From Maridesulfovibrio sp050916235 (GTDB lineage Bacteria; Desulfobacterota; Desulfovibrionia; Desulfovibrionales; Desulfovibrionaceae): a DNA stretch of 64,000 bases. The notes beneath the pieces are model-generated. The model was not told the origin of the DNA. It was given only the letters and a program-made list of their open reading frames with translations, and ran no database searches. Positions within the stretch are counted from its first letter, which is position 1; every line of letters begins with the position of its first letter. Location of the stretch: assembly GCF_050916235.1 (NCBI RefSeq), contig NZ_CP104854.1:3968001-4032000 (forward strand), read 5' to 3'. The position numbers were made by a program, and so were the translations under genes. Of the stretch, positions 52,720 to 61,889 are shown one piece after another.

Positions 52720-52827
52720 TGGGGTTCAACGGATGGCAATGCGCGAATGATTCTATAAATATTAAAGTGTTTATTGTCCGCGTTTCTTTTGATAATGATT
52801 TTTTGAATCACATCAAAGGAGGCCTTT

Positions 52828-53940
52828 ATGAAGTTCTATGCAATTGTTTGCGTGGCAGTTTTAGCTTTGAGTTCGGTTACCGGATGCAATCATACTAAAC
52901 AACCCGCAGTGTCCGGTTTATGTCCGATTTCCTATACTGTAATGTCTGATACATCTGGTAACTTTACTGTCCAAATAGGGAGTGAAGATATAAAGGATTT
53001 TTCTTTAGCAGCAGAACTCGAGGCCGGTGTTTCTCGGAAAAGCTGCACTGCACATGCCTTGTGCCCATTTGTTAAGTATGTGAGCGAATATCCATATAAA
53101 TTTAAAATGATAATTAAGAAAGACTGTGAGTTTGTAATTGAACCGGTCGTTACACCTAAGTCTTCATCAATTAAATTGGATGAGAGTGCAGACCGAAGCG
53201 GGCAGAAGCTTTATTTCGAAGACTGGCGAAAGTACAACAATCAGGAGTTAGTTTTTGTTGGGGTTAATAAAGAAGAGCCGATGGGGTACTTTTTTAAAAC
53301 CAACGAGATGAAGGTATGTGCAGACGGCGCCCCTAATGCTTATCATATAGACAATAAGGGGTTGGATTATCTGGCAAATGCAGGGTATTCTAAAGATGTA
53401 AACAAAAGGAAATCATGGTGGCGCAATGTGCTTGCTGTGGGAGAAAACGGTGCAGATGCTCACGTACAGCAAGAAGGAAGATACGCCGGTTTTTTTGTTT
53501 CGAAAACAGCTCTTGTGGACAAGAATAAAGATAATAGAGAGGTATCTAAATATGTTGATGCCAGAACAGTGCCATACCTTGTTTTTCCGGGTAATTTTTT
53601 TAAGATAAAGGGTTCCGGGACACTTGGAGATTTTGGTGTTGCATATAATTATAAAACCAAAAAGTATGCACCATTCATTGTTGCTGAAATTGGACCGGCA
53701 AAAGCTAATCTGGGTGAGGTTTCCATCCGCCTGGCTGAACAATTAGGGGGCGTCGCTGTTAATCCCCGGAACGGAGCGGGGGTACCTAGCGGAGATACTT
53801 TGTATATTGTTTTTCCTTTCACTCATTCCAGTCCTAAATGGCCTCTATCCGAAAAAGACATAACTCAGCAGGTTTCCCAGTATCTTGAAGTTTTGGGTGG
53901 GATTGATAATATAGTCAAAAAAGTTCCTGTTGATGACTGA
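52828..53940 (+). CDS. Lipoprotein with GH75 chitosanase-like domain
   Basis: 370 residues. The lipobox LALSSVTGC ends at Cys20. An N-terminal beta-type region (about 25-125) contains four cysteines. The C-terminal domain (about 130-360) follows the GH75 chitosanase pattern: DNREVSKYVDARTVPYLVFPG, then DFGVAYNYKTKKYAPFIVAEIGPA, GEVSIRLAEQLGG and DTLYIVFPF. The predicted Asp/Glu acid-base residues (VAEIGPA, GEVSI) are in place. Chitosanases hydrolyse glucosamine polymers; substrate here untested. Strong AAGGAGG site. The gene is AT-richer than its neighbours, which hints at transfer. Confidence 0.7.
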   Translation: MKFYAIVCVAVLALSSVTGCNHTKQPAVSGLCPISYTVMSDTSGNFTVQIGSEDIKDFSLAAELEAGVSRKSCTAHALCPFVKYVSEYPYKFKMIIKKDCEFVIEPVVTPKSSSIKLDESADRSGQKLYFEDWRKYNNQELVFVGVNKEEPMGYFFKTNEMKVCADGAPNAYHIDNKGLDYLANAGYSKDVNKRKSWWRNVLAVGENGADAHVQQEGRYAGFFVSKTALVDKNKDNREVSKYVDARTVPYLVFPGNFFKIKGSGTLGDFGVAYNYKTKKYAPFIVAEIGPAKANLGEVSIRLAEQLGGVAVNPRNGAGVPSGDTLYIVFPFTHSSPKWPLSEKDITQQVSQYLEVLGGIDNIVKKVPVDD

Positions 53941-53954
53941 TTCACTGCAAATAG

Positions 53955-53994
53955 CTCCACAAAAAAACCCGCCGAAGCGGGGTTTTTTGTGGAG
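53955..53994. terminator. Bidirectional terminator GH75 gene / cytochrome c3 gene
   Basis: 18-bp stem from CTCCACAAAAAAACCCGC and its complement (one A/G mismatch), CGAA tetraloop, A and T tracts on both strands. Confidence 0.93.
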
Positions 53995-54039
53995 TGCTCG
54001 GACTTGTGTCCTTGCTTAGAATGTAGACTGTTCTTTCTG

Positions 54040-54459
54040 TTACTTTATTCCTTCGGGGTGACATGCGGAGTTGACACATCCGGTCATTTCCTTGTCATTA
54101 CCAAATTCCCTCACATGGCAACCGAGGCAGGAGGGACGTTTGGTATTGTTGCGCTTGAAGTGCATTGCCTTGAAGTAGGATTTGTACCCCTTGGTCGGCA
54201 CTGGTTCAAAGTTATTGTGACAGGTTGCACAACTTGTGGGTTTGCCCGCCTTTTTGATGTTGTGGTGGCAGTCAACACATTCATAGTTAGCGTGGCTGGA
54301 ATGGTTGAAGACAACGCCCAGATCACGGTCACTTTTGCCCTTGATGAAATTAATGACAAGGTCATCATCAGGAGCGGTGTATTTTTCCTGGGCAACTGCA
54401 CCCAGTGCCACAAACATAATGCCCATGCAGCACAGGCATGCGATCAATAATTTTTTCAT
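54040..54459 (-). CDS. Periplasmic tetraheme cytochrome c3 (class III)
   Basis: 139 residues. The signal peptide KKLLIACLCCMGIMFVALGAVAQ is followed by a mature domain with four heme-binding motifs: CVDCH, CATCH, CLGCH, and CVNSACH (a CX4CH heme, as seen in Desulfovibrio c3). Further His residues can serve as sixth ligands. Accepts electrons from formate dehydrogenase or hydrogenase in the periplasm. AGGAGA lies ahead of the ATG. It is the last gene of the fdhA-fdhB operon, so it is the likely direct partner of that enzyme. Confidence 0.95.
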   Translation of the reverse strand: MKKLLIACLCCMGIMFVALGAVAQEKYTAPDDDLVINFIKGKSDRDLGVVFNHSSHANYECVDCHHNIKKAGKPTSCATCHNNFEPVPTKGYKSYFKAMHFKRNNTKRPSCLGCHVREFGNDKEMTGCVNSACHPEGIK

Positions 54460-54476
54460 CTTATTTCTCCTGCCTG

Positions 54477-55232
54477 CTAAGCTTCATTTTTCTGTCCAAG
54501 TGCGGCAGTGAGGAAGCTGCGTCTTGAACGCTTGGGCGTGGTTGCCCGGTTGGCCATGATTGTCTTGCGCTGCTCAGCCGAGGCTACCAGAGTTTCATGG
54601 TAGTTTTCAGGCTTTGATTCGCAAAGGTAGATCACGCGTACATCCTCGGGATCGGCGAGGTATGCGTTCGGTTTTGTCTTCTTTACTTCAGCAAGACGTT
54701 CCTTGGCCAGTTTGAGCATATCTTCGCGGTCACCAAAGTTCATGGTGCCGGTCGGACAGCTCTGGACACATGCCGGAAGCATTCCCATTTCTACACGATC
54801 AAGGCACATGTCACACTTGGACCATTGTCCGGTGACCTTGTCCTGACGGGGAATGTTGTAAGGGCAGAGTTCCCAGCTTTCCAGCTTGTTCTTGCGGATC
54901 ACGGCCTTGTCGGTCATGACCACAGCGCCGGTTTTGGGATCCTGCACAACCGCACCGGGGGCGTACATGTTTGTGATGTACTTGCAGGGCGGTTCAATGC
55001 AGTGGCGGCACTGTTCAGGAAAGAACAGCCACTGGAACTTGCCGTTTTCATCGCGGGCTTCGCTGAAACGAACCAGGCGAATGGTGTTGAAGGACAGATC
55101 CTGCGGGTTCTGGTGCGACCCTACGTTGCGGGTCTGCTCTGCGGGCAGCTTTTTCCACTGCTTGCAGGCCACCTGACAACCGCGGCAGGCGGTACAAAGG
55201 GTGAGATCTACGAAGAAGCTTTTACCTGACAT
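54477..55232 (-). CDS. fdhB: Formate dehydrogenase iron-sulfur (beta) subunit
   Basis: 251 residues of the 4Fe-4S polyferredoxin type. It has clusters at CTACRGCQVAC, CRHCIEPPC, LCPYNIPRQ and CDMC with CVQSCPTG. It transfers electrons from FdhA to cytochrome c3. There is no membrane anchor. No signal peptide is seen, in line with export together with the Tat-carrying FdhA. ATG overlaps the fdhA stop by one base. Confidence 0.93.
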   Translation of the reverse strand: MSGKSFFVDLTLCTACRGCQVACKQWKKLPAEQTRNVGSHQNPQDLSFNTIRLVRFSEARDENGKFQWLFFPEQCRHCIEPPCKYITNMYAPGAVVQDPKTGAVVMTDKAVIRKNKLESWELCPYNIPRQDKVTGQWSKCDMCLDRVEMGMLPACVQSCPTGTMNFGDREDMLKLAKERLAEVKKTKPNAYLADPEDVRVIYLCESKPENYHETLVASAEQRKTIMANRATTPKRSRRSFLTAALGQKNEA

Positions 55233-58200
55233 TAGTTATCACCCTCCTTCCACTTGCGAATATTGACCATGAAGGCTTTGTACTCGGGGATACCGGTGTT
55301 GGGATCTCCCACGTTCGGGGTCACAATGTTCGCTGAGTCTCCGCCGTTGACCGGAGTTACCCAGCCGTAATGCCATGGCATACCGACCATGTGAACTTCG
55401 GATCCTCCGATGTTGTACGGCTGAATACGTTCGGTAACCATGGCTACTGCCCACAGGGAACCGCGAACGCTCTCAACGGTAACTTTTTCACCGTTTTTGA
55501 TTCCGCGCAGTTTGGCAAGCTCAGGGCTGATTTCAACAAACATCTGCGGTTCGGCTTCTACCAGCCATGACTGCCAGCGGGTCATGGAACCGGTCTGCCA
55601 GTGCTCGGTGATGCGGTAGGTTGTTGCGACAAAGGGATATCTCGGATCGCAGACAGCCTTGTCCTCTCCTTGGATCTGAACAGCCGTGGGGTTGTGCAGA
55701 GTCCCGGAGAAAGGATGGTCTTTGACCGGACATTCCAGCGGTTCGTAGTATTCAGGCATGGGACCGTCAGCCAGTCCGGGACCGTAGAGCTGTCCGTAAC
55801 CGTTTTTACGCATAATGAACGGATGTTTGGTTCCGGGTTTCCAGCCGCCGTCGGGTATATCACCGATCCACTTTGAGCCATCCCATTTGATAACTGCCTT
55901 CTCGGGATTCCAAGGTTGTCCTTTCTGGTCAACGGAAGCTCTGTTGTAAAGGATGCGGCGGTTTACCGGCCAGCACCATGTCCAGTTGGGGAAGAGGCCG
56001 ATATTTGCCTGTTCTTTGGTCTGGGTAGCGTCGTGTCGTTCGGATTTGTTACCGTCATCTGTTACAGAGTTGCAGTACAGCCAGTTACCGGAGGTAGTGG
56101 AACCGTCTGCCTGCAGGAATGCGAAGCTCGGAACCTGCTGTCCCTTCTTGAACTTCTTGCCATTGATTTCAACATCACGGGTGAACCAGCCGTTGCAGAG
56201 CTTGGCGGTCTGGCGTGCGCTGAAGTGCATGTGGCCTTTGTCGTCAGCTTCACACATGTTCTCAAAGGTCAGGCGGGTGATGGGTTCAGGGTACGCACCG
56301 CCTTCCTTTTCATAGAGTTCCTTGAGTTCCTCCCATATTTCATGGAAGTAGTGACCATCGGTCTTAACATCACCGAAAGGCTCTGGGCCCTGGTAACGCC
56401 ACTGCATCCAGCGACCGGAGTTGGAAACGGAACCTTCTTTCTCGATAGCCGAGGCACAGGGGATGAAGAAGGTTTCGGTCTTTACTTTCTTGGGGTCCAT
56501 GTCAGGGCCTTTCCAGAAATCGCTTGTTTCGCACTGGAAGAGGTTGACGTTGACCATCCAGTCCAGTTTGGAGATAGCCTTACGGGTCTTGTTGGCATCG
56601 GAGCTTGAACAGGCAGGGTTCATACCCCAGATAAGACCGCCGGTGAATTTTCCCTGATACATACGATCAATCAGCGGAATCCAGGAGTACACGCTTGCCT
56701 TGTGGTTATCGAGGCGGGGAAGGTACTGATAGCCCTGGTCCGGAGTGTCATCGGAGTACATGGCCTTGATAAGGCTGGCGGAATACTTGGGATAGTTCTG
56801 CCACCAGTTGGCACTTTCAGGGTCGTTGCTTACAGGGGTATAAGTCTTGTTGTACTGCTCAAGAGTGTCCTGTCCTGCCAGGGGAGTTTTGAGGTAGCCG
56901 GGCAGGATGTGGTAAAGCAGTGCGTAGTCAGTAGAGCCCTGTACGTTACACTCGCCGCGCAGTGCGTTAACACCACCGCCTGCAATACCGATATTACCCA
57001 GCATGAGCTGGATCATGGCCATGGCCCGGATGTTCTGTACGCCAACCGTGTGCTGGGTCCAACCCATGGCGTACATAATGGTTCCGGCCTTGTTCGGTTT
57101 ACCGGTGGCAGTGTAGGTGTCGTAAAGCATTTCAAGATCTTTCACAGACACACCGGAGATGGAGGATACTTTCTCGGGAGTGTAGCGAGAGTAATGCTTT
57201 TTCAGGATCTGGAATACACAGTTGGGATCCTGCAGTGATTTGTCCTGCTTGGGTATGCCCTTGTCGTCCAGTTCAAAAGCCCATTTGGATTTGTCATAGG
57301 CGTTGGTTTTGCTGTCAAAGCCGGAATACAGGCCGTCATTGAAGTTGAAATCCTTGCCTACTATGAAAGAAGCGTTGGTGTAGTCCAGCATGTACTGATG
57401 GAAATAACGCTTGTTCTTGATGATGTAGTTGATCATACCGCCGAGTACAGCGATATCAGTACCCGAACGCAGAGCAATGTATGCATCGGATCTTGCGGAA
57501 GTACGTGTGAAGCGAGGGTCAACGTGGATGATTTTTGCACCACGTTTCTGGGCTTTCACCGCCCATTTGAATGAAATGGGATGGTTTTCGGCAGCGTTAC
57601 TGCCCATGATTAAAATACAGTCACTGTTCTGAAGATCATTCCAGTGGTTGGTCATCGCACCGCGTCCGAACGACTCTACCAGAGCCGCAACAGTTGCGCT
57701 GTGTCAGATACGTGCCTGATGCTCTACGTACACCAGGCCGAGTGATCTCATGAATGTGTGCATTGCATAACATTCTTCGTTATCCAATGCCGCTGAACCG
57801 AGAGATGCTATGCCCATGGTGCGGTTAACTACCTGTCCATTGGCATTCTTTGTTTCAAAGCTCTCATCGCGTGATTTTTTGATGAGACGAGCGATGCGTT
57901 TTTTACAGAAATCCCAATCCTTCTCTTCCCACTGTTCGCTAAATGGAGCGCGGTACAGAAATTTTCCAGGACGTTTGGGGTTTTCGGTCATTTGAATAGT
58001 GGCAGCTCCCTTGGCGCAGAGAGCCCCTTCGTTAATGGGGTGGTCGGGGTTACCCTCGACGTTGACCGCTCTCTTTGTTTCAAGGGAGGTGTTGACCAGA
58101 AGTCCGCAGCCTACAGAGCAGAATGCGCAAACTGATGTGGTCTGCTTGGTCCACTTGGGACTGAGCTGTTTGGCCCGTTCCTCAGCAGTGTTAGCGAAGG

Positions 58201-58291
58201 CCTTCCCGAGCCCCCCGAACACCGGGACCGCAGCGATGCCTGCAGCCGCAGCAGTCGTCAGTTTTACAAAATCTCTACGATTAATTCTCAT
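55232..58291 (-). CDS. fdhA: Formate dehydrogenase alpha subunit (selenocysteine)
   Basis: Oxidises formate to CO2 at a Mo- or W-bis-pterin site. 1019 codons. A twin-arginine signal (MRINRRDFVK, hydrophobic stretch, AFANT) leads to the periplasm. A 4Fe-4S motif CAFCSVGCG follows, then an in-frame UGA at 57704-57706 (codon 196), and H-S-A-T-V as the next residues, which is the known Sec-His context. E. coli FdnG has its Sec at the same number. The C-terminal domain is MopB-type. The ATG at 58291 is five bases from GGAG. Without UGA recoding the gene appears broken in two; it is not. Confidence 0.96.
57672..57703 (-). promoter_or_regulatory. Candidate SECIS hairpin after the fdhA UGA
   Basis: Starting 17 bases after UGA the mRNA can fold GGCUC-UGGUA-GAGUC, a five-pair stem with a GG-U loop, as the bacterial SECIS loop of fdhF/fdnG does. 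The stem is short and includes a G-U pair. The region is also coding, so the structure is only a candidate. Confidence 0.4.
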
Positions 58292-58315
58292 CATCGCTCC
58301 TAAAATTTTGTTTAG

Positions 58316-58546
58316 TTATCTTCCACGAATTTCACGCCCAAGGGTCAGAAGCAGATCATATCCTGAGACGGAGACGAAAGTATGTTCGACCGAGGTCTCC
58401 ATGACCGGGGGGCAAGAAGTGAATACCTCGCCGTATTCCGGCTTCATTTTCCCGGCTTCTTCGGCACATGCTTCCAAAGAAATGCCCAGACCGTTGAAGG
58501 GCAGTTGAAATAACGTTTCCCCAGCAGATTTTTCAGAGCTTTTCAT
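58316..58546 (-). CDS. Small hypothetical protein ahead of fdhA
   Basis: 76 residues, without signal peptide, with three cysteines (one near CAEEAG, a pair in TSCPP...). I do not recognise a family. It lies 24 bases upstream of fdhA on the same strand and is separated from other genes by a long AT-rich region, so it should be the first gene of the operon. A role in formate dehydrogenase assembly or Sec insertion is possible but not supported. The ribosome binding site is weak. Confidence 0.5.
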   Translation of the reverse strand: MKSSEKSAGETLFQLPFNGLGISLEACAEEAGKMKPEYGEVFTSCPPVMETSVEHTFVSVSGYDLLLTLGREIRGR

Positions 58547-59045
58547 TTCTGACCAGTTCTACAAAATAAGGTTAACGTTTTCCCAATCAGCCTTGATACT
58601 CAGCAGAAAATGATTTCCCGTGTTGTGACTCAGACGCATTTGATGATAGTGTGAGCCGCTTTTTCATTTTCTGAAGATAAACTATACATGCAAGCCTCAG
58701 AGTGAAAAAAAATACTGCTTGCGAGGTGAATGACACAATCTTAATTATGTCTGAGTTTGCACAATAGTAGTGATGTAATTTAACTTGCTGTTTTTTAAGT
58801 TTTTAATGTTAAATGTGTTTGCTGTGACTGAATGTACTTAGAAGATGAAAGGCGGGATGATAGTGGAAAACGTGTTTTTTAGTATTTTTAAGCAACTATC
58901 TGAAATAATACAACTAAACTAAATTGTGATGAACAGCTGTGTTTGTAATAGATATAATTGTTGCAAGTGAGACATAATAAAGGGCGCCGGGCATGGAAAT
59001 GAGGCATCAAAATTTAATTTTGATGCCTCAAGCTATATAAATCAG
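58547..59045. other. AT-rich intergenic region upstream of the fdh operon
   Basis: 499 bases, strongly AT-rich and without a credible gene. A perfect 14-bp inverted repeat (GAGGCATCAAAATT, 59001-59014 and 59016-59029) stands right after the end of the minus-strand methyltransferase gene and is likely its terminator. Several TGTGA half-sites (about 58625 and 58823) could belong to a CRP/FNR-family site, but no complete palindrome was found. No sigma-54 motif was seen. Confidence 0.45.
59001..59029 (-). terminator. Hairpin after the methyltransferase gene
   Basis: Perfect 14-bp inverted repeat GAGGCATCAAAATT / AATTTTGATGCCTC with minimal loop; AT-rich inner part. Confidence 0.6.
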
Positions 59046-59882
59046 CTAGTTGCGTGCTATGATTGCAAATTCATTGCTTTCGGTTTGGAACAAGGAACCA
59101 GAGACATCTGAGTAGAATTCCAGACTTTTGAAGCCTATTCTGCTGAATTCATCTGCCAGCCCTGCCGGATTGAAATATTGAAGCCAGTTGAAAACTTCCC
59201 GGGTACGTGAAGATTCAACAATAGTATATTTATCCAAAACGATTTTTTCAGCTTCGTATTTAAATCTGTTTAAGAAACCGTAGTATGGATCGGCAGACCA
59301 GAATCCGTTCATAAGATTTTTGGCAAAGGTTGATTTTTCGCTGATGGATCTAAAGGCTTCAAGTGAGTAAACATCAAGCAGGACTGCTCCGCCCGGAGCA
59401 AGCATGGAATAGAATTTATGGAGCATTATTCCGCGTTGCTCCGGACTTAATACACAGAAATCGCACATGATCATGGTGATCAGGTCAAACTTATCACTGG
59501 AATTGAATGTCAGGTAGTTCTCGTTGATGTAGTTTATTGATAGTGATGCTTTCCTTGCAACTTCTTTTGCATATGCGATGGAGTTGGAGGAAAAATCAAT
59601 ACCGGTAACATCAGCGCCTGCCTGCGCAAAGGCGGTTGTGTAGAGTCCGGGACCACAGCCGAAATCAGCTGTTTTTCTGCCTATGCCAAGCTCAAAGTGA
59701 TCAATAATCCACTGGCTTGATCTGGCTATGAATTCGGAATTACGCGATGCAGCATCAACATCGGGGTTAAGATGATACATGAGCATCTGCTGTGCTATAT
59801 GGGGGTCGGTCCAAAGGTCTGATGCAGAATAAACTTCAAAGGGGAGGGGACGTGCAGTAATTTTTTCAAGTGCTTTAAACAT
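59046..59882 (-). CDS. Class I SAM-dependent methyltransferase
   Basis: 278 residues with motif I TADFGCGPGLYTTAFAQAG (about residues 70-88), post-I GIDFSSNSIAYAKE, motif II MIMCDFCVLSP and motif III PGGAVLLDVYS. Similar to small-molecule methyltransferases of the ubiquinone/UbiE type. The substrate is unknown. No clear Shine-Dalgarno sequence is visible ahead of the ATG (upstream GTTTTGTT). Single gene with a hairpin at its end. Confidence 0.82.
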   Translation of the reverse strand: MFKALEKITARPLPFEVYSASDLWTDPHIAQQMLMYHLNPDVDAASRNSEFIARSSQWIIDHFELGIGRKTADFGCGPGLYTTAFAQAGADVTGIDFSSNSIAYAKEVARKASLSINYINENYLTFNSSDKFDLITMIMCDFCVLSPEQRGIMLHKFYSMLAPGGAVLLDVYSLEAFRSISEKSTFAKNLMNGFWSADPYYGFLNRFKYEAEKIVLDKYTIVESSRTREVFNWLQYFNPAGLADEFSRIGFKSLEFYSDVSGSLFQTESNEFAIIARN

Positions 59883-60079
59883 AACAAAACCTTAATATCC
59901 TTTTAATGAATATTAGTTCGAAAGGCTGCCACGTATTTTCTCTATAGTGATCTCGTGCAGCGTTAGAGTCGAAGGTCTATATTTTGTTTAAAGCAGAGAC
60001 ATGAGATGCTAATTATCTGTCGAAGGCCGTAAAGTCAATCGGATTTGGCAAGAAGGCAGTTGTAACTGTGTGTGAATGC

Positions 60080-60688
60080 TCAATTAAATAGTCTGCGCAA
60101 TGGTTGCACTCGTCTGGTTTTACTTGTTTCCGGCGATGGTATCTGCATGAAATTGATAATCTTGTCTGATCCTGCCATTTCACTGATTTTGCTGCATACC
60201 TGTTGCTGTTCTTCCTGATTGAGAATTCCGAGCACAACAACAGTACCTTGAACAACCTTTACGGTTACTTTGGAAGAAGGGTAGTCTGGCTCAAGCATGC
60301 CCTTCAACTTGATTTCAAGTGCAGACGGCCCATCTTCTCCGGTCTTGACTTTGTTGGGCAGGAAATAGCTGATCCCTGAAAGAGTGCTTACGGTCTGAGC
60401 CTTTTTTATCAGATCATCGCGCATCTCATCATTCTCTACCTCTCCGATGAGAAATCCATGTCCTAAATAGACATAACAGCTCACTTGCATCAGACTCGCA
60501 GGACTATCCAGCAGAAGTGCCTTGCGTAATTCGAGCTGAATCCGGCTGTCCTGAGCCTGAGTTCTGTATGAACGCTCGTCCTGTGCTGATTTAAAAATTC
60601 TGCCGTAAGGAATGAAGCCGGAGTGTGCCGGACTGGAGAGGGTAATCAAAATGATTGCGAGGGATGTAGAGATAATTGCGTTCTTCAT
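60080..60688 (-). CDS. BON-domain periplasmic protein
   Basis: 202 residues: signal peptide KNAIISTSLAIILITLSSPAHS, then a BON-type repeat pattern (QAQDSRIQLELRKALLL, VYLGHGFLIGEVENDEMRDDLIKKA, then VKVVQGTVVVLGILNQEEQQQV). Resembles OsmY/YraP-like envelope proteins that bind lipids or support outer-membrane integrity. ATG 60688 has GGAG six bases ahead; the frame extends to 60706. Follows gcvT in the same direction but is separated from it by a terminator. Confidence 0.75.
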   Translation of the reverse strand: MKNAIISTSLAIILITLSSPAHSGFIPYGRIFKSAQDERSYRTQAQDSRIQLELRKALLLDSPASLMQVSCYVYLGHGFLIGEVENDEMRDDLIKKAQTVSTLSGISYFLPNKVKTGEDGPSALEIKLKGMLEPDYPSSKVTVKVVQGTVVVLGILNQEEQQQVCSKISEMAGSDKIINFMQIPSPETSKTRRVQPLRRLFN

Positions 60689-60720
60689 GCTCGTCTCCGG
60701 TTTCATGTCGGCACTGGAAA

Positions 60721-60755
60721 ACAGCCCCCGTTCCTAGCCTGAAAACGGGGGCTGT
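60721..60755 (-). terminator. gcvT terminator
   Basis: ACAGCCCCCGTT (60721-60732) pairs perfectly with AACGGGGGCTGT (60744-60755); in the minus direction a TTTT run follows. Confidence 0.9.
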
Positions 60756-60772
60756 CTGATCTCAGGTCAGAA

Positions 60773-61834
60773 TTAGTCCAGTTTTTTGCGAGCAGTTCCT
60801 TCCTTGTAGAAAGGCAGTTCCGTCTTGCTTGCATCAAGGCTGGCGCGTGCACATTGGACTACGAACGCATTTGCATCTGCGGCCTCTGCAGCTACGTAAG
60901 CCAGTGCGATGGAATATCCGAGAGTAGGGGAGAAAGAGCCGCTGGTGACTACACCTACTTCCTTTCCGTCCAGAAGAACCTTGTCGCCATGACGGGCAGA
61001 GCGGCGCCCTTGGATGGTCAGAGGGATGAGCAGTTCTTTTACTTCAGTGTATGCGTCTGCCGGCAACAGGAATCCGTAACCGCCTTCACGGGGGGTGTGC
61101 TCAGTATCGAGATCCTGTCCGTAGAGAGGGTATCCGCACTCGAGACGCAGGGTGTCACGTGCTCCGAGTCCGATCGGTTCCACCCGTGCATCTGCTACGA
61201 GCTTTTCCCACAGGGATTGAGCCTTGTCGGAGGGTAGATAGAATTCATACCCCAGTTCGCCGGTGTAACCGGTACGGCTGACAATCAGTTTGTAGCCGTC
61301 GAACGCAGTTTCTTCAAAGTTGAAGTATTTGAGGTGCTTGAAATTACGTCCGAAAACTGATTCAAGGACATCTAGTGCCAGAGGGCCCTGCAGGTCGATT
61401 TTTGCGGTTTCATAGGAAATATTATCAAACTCAAGGCCAGCTGGAAGATGTGAGGAAATCCAGTTGAAGTCGCTTTCCTCGCACGCGCCATTTACAACCA
61501 GCATGTAGGAGTCTTCTGCAAGGCAGTAGATAATGAGGTCGTCAAGAACCCCACCTTTTTCATTAGGCAGGAAGCCGTAGCGGCATTTTCCCGGAGCAAG
61601 GGTGTCGAGATTCTGGGTAACGATTTTGTTCAGGGCATCTTTGGCTCCCTTGCCGGAAAGCTTGAATTCGCCCATATGGCTGATGTCGAATACGCCTACC
61701 TGTTCACGGGTATGCTTGTGTTCGACGATGATTCCCTTGTACTGGACCGGCATTTCAAATCCTGCAAAGGGAACAAGTTTGGCTCCGTTTTCACGGTGCC
61801 ATTCGGTAAGAGGGGTTGTGCGCAGTTCTGACAT
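60773..61834 (-). CDS. gcvT: Aminomethyltransferase GcvT
   Basis: T-protein of the glycine cleavage system, passing a methylene group to tetrahydrofolate. 353 residues, beginning SELRTTPLTEWHRENGAKLVPFAG, with VFDISHMGEF, ISRTGYTGELGYE-like segment (VSRTGYTGELGYEFYL) and LDTEHTPREGG. I chose ATG 61834 with GGGAG upstream over the in-frame ATG 61846. No gcvH or gcvP gene is next to it; the others must be elsewhere. No glycine riboswitch visible upstream. Confidence 0.95.
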   Translation of the reverse strand: MSELRTTPLTEWHRENGAKLVPFAGFEMPVQYKGIIVEHKHTREQVGVFDISHMGEFKLSGKGAKDALNKIVTQNLDTLAPGKCRYGFLPNEKGGVLDDLIIYCLAEDSYMLVVNGACEESDFNWISSHLPAGLEFDNISYETAKIDLQGPLALDVLESVFGRNFKHLKYFNFEETAFDGYKLIVSRTGYTGELGYEFYLPSDKAQSLWEKLVADARVEPIGLGARDTLRLECGYPLYGQDLDTEHTPREGGYGFLLPADAYTEVKELLIPLTIQGRRSARHGDKVLLDGKEVGVVTSGSFSPTLGYSIALAYVAAEAADANAFVVQCARASLDASKTELPFYKEGTARKKLD

Positions 61835-61852
61835 TTTTTCTCCCATATATTT

Positions 61853-61882
61853 GAGGGCATTATCTTGTCTGATAACGCCCTC
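61853..61882 (-). terminator. Stem-loop between the 581-residue gene and gcvT
   Basis: GAGGGCATTATC and GATAACGCCCTC pair with one mismatch (a G-U wobble in the minus-strand RNA). No T run follows, so termination is uncertain. Confidence 0.45.
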
Positions 61883-61889
61883 ACAATTT

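Noticed and set aside
56702..57238. Long plus-strand frames within fdhA (also 55916-56608 and 54825-55229)
   Set aside because: They are antisense to well-supported formate dehydrogenase coding sequence and have no family features.
57704..57706. Stop codon in fdhA taken as a pseudogene or frameshift
   Set aside because: Coding signal continues in the same frame on both sides, the context Sec-His is typical, and the position equals the Sec site of E. coli FdnG. It is a selenocysteine codon.
58620..58840. Possible CRP/FNR/HcpR-type binding sites before the fdh operon
   Set aside because: Only TGTGA half-sites are seen, with no matching inverted half at the right spacing.
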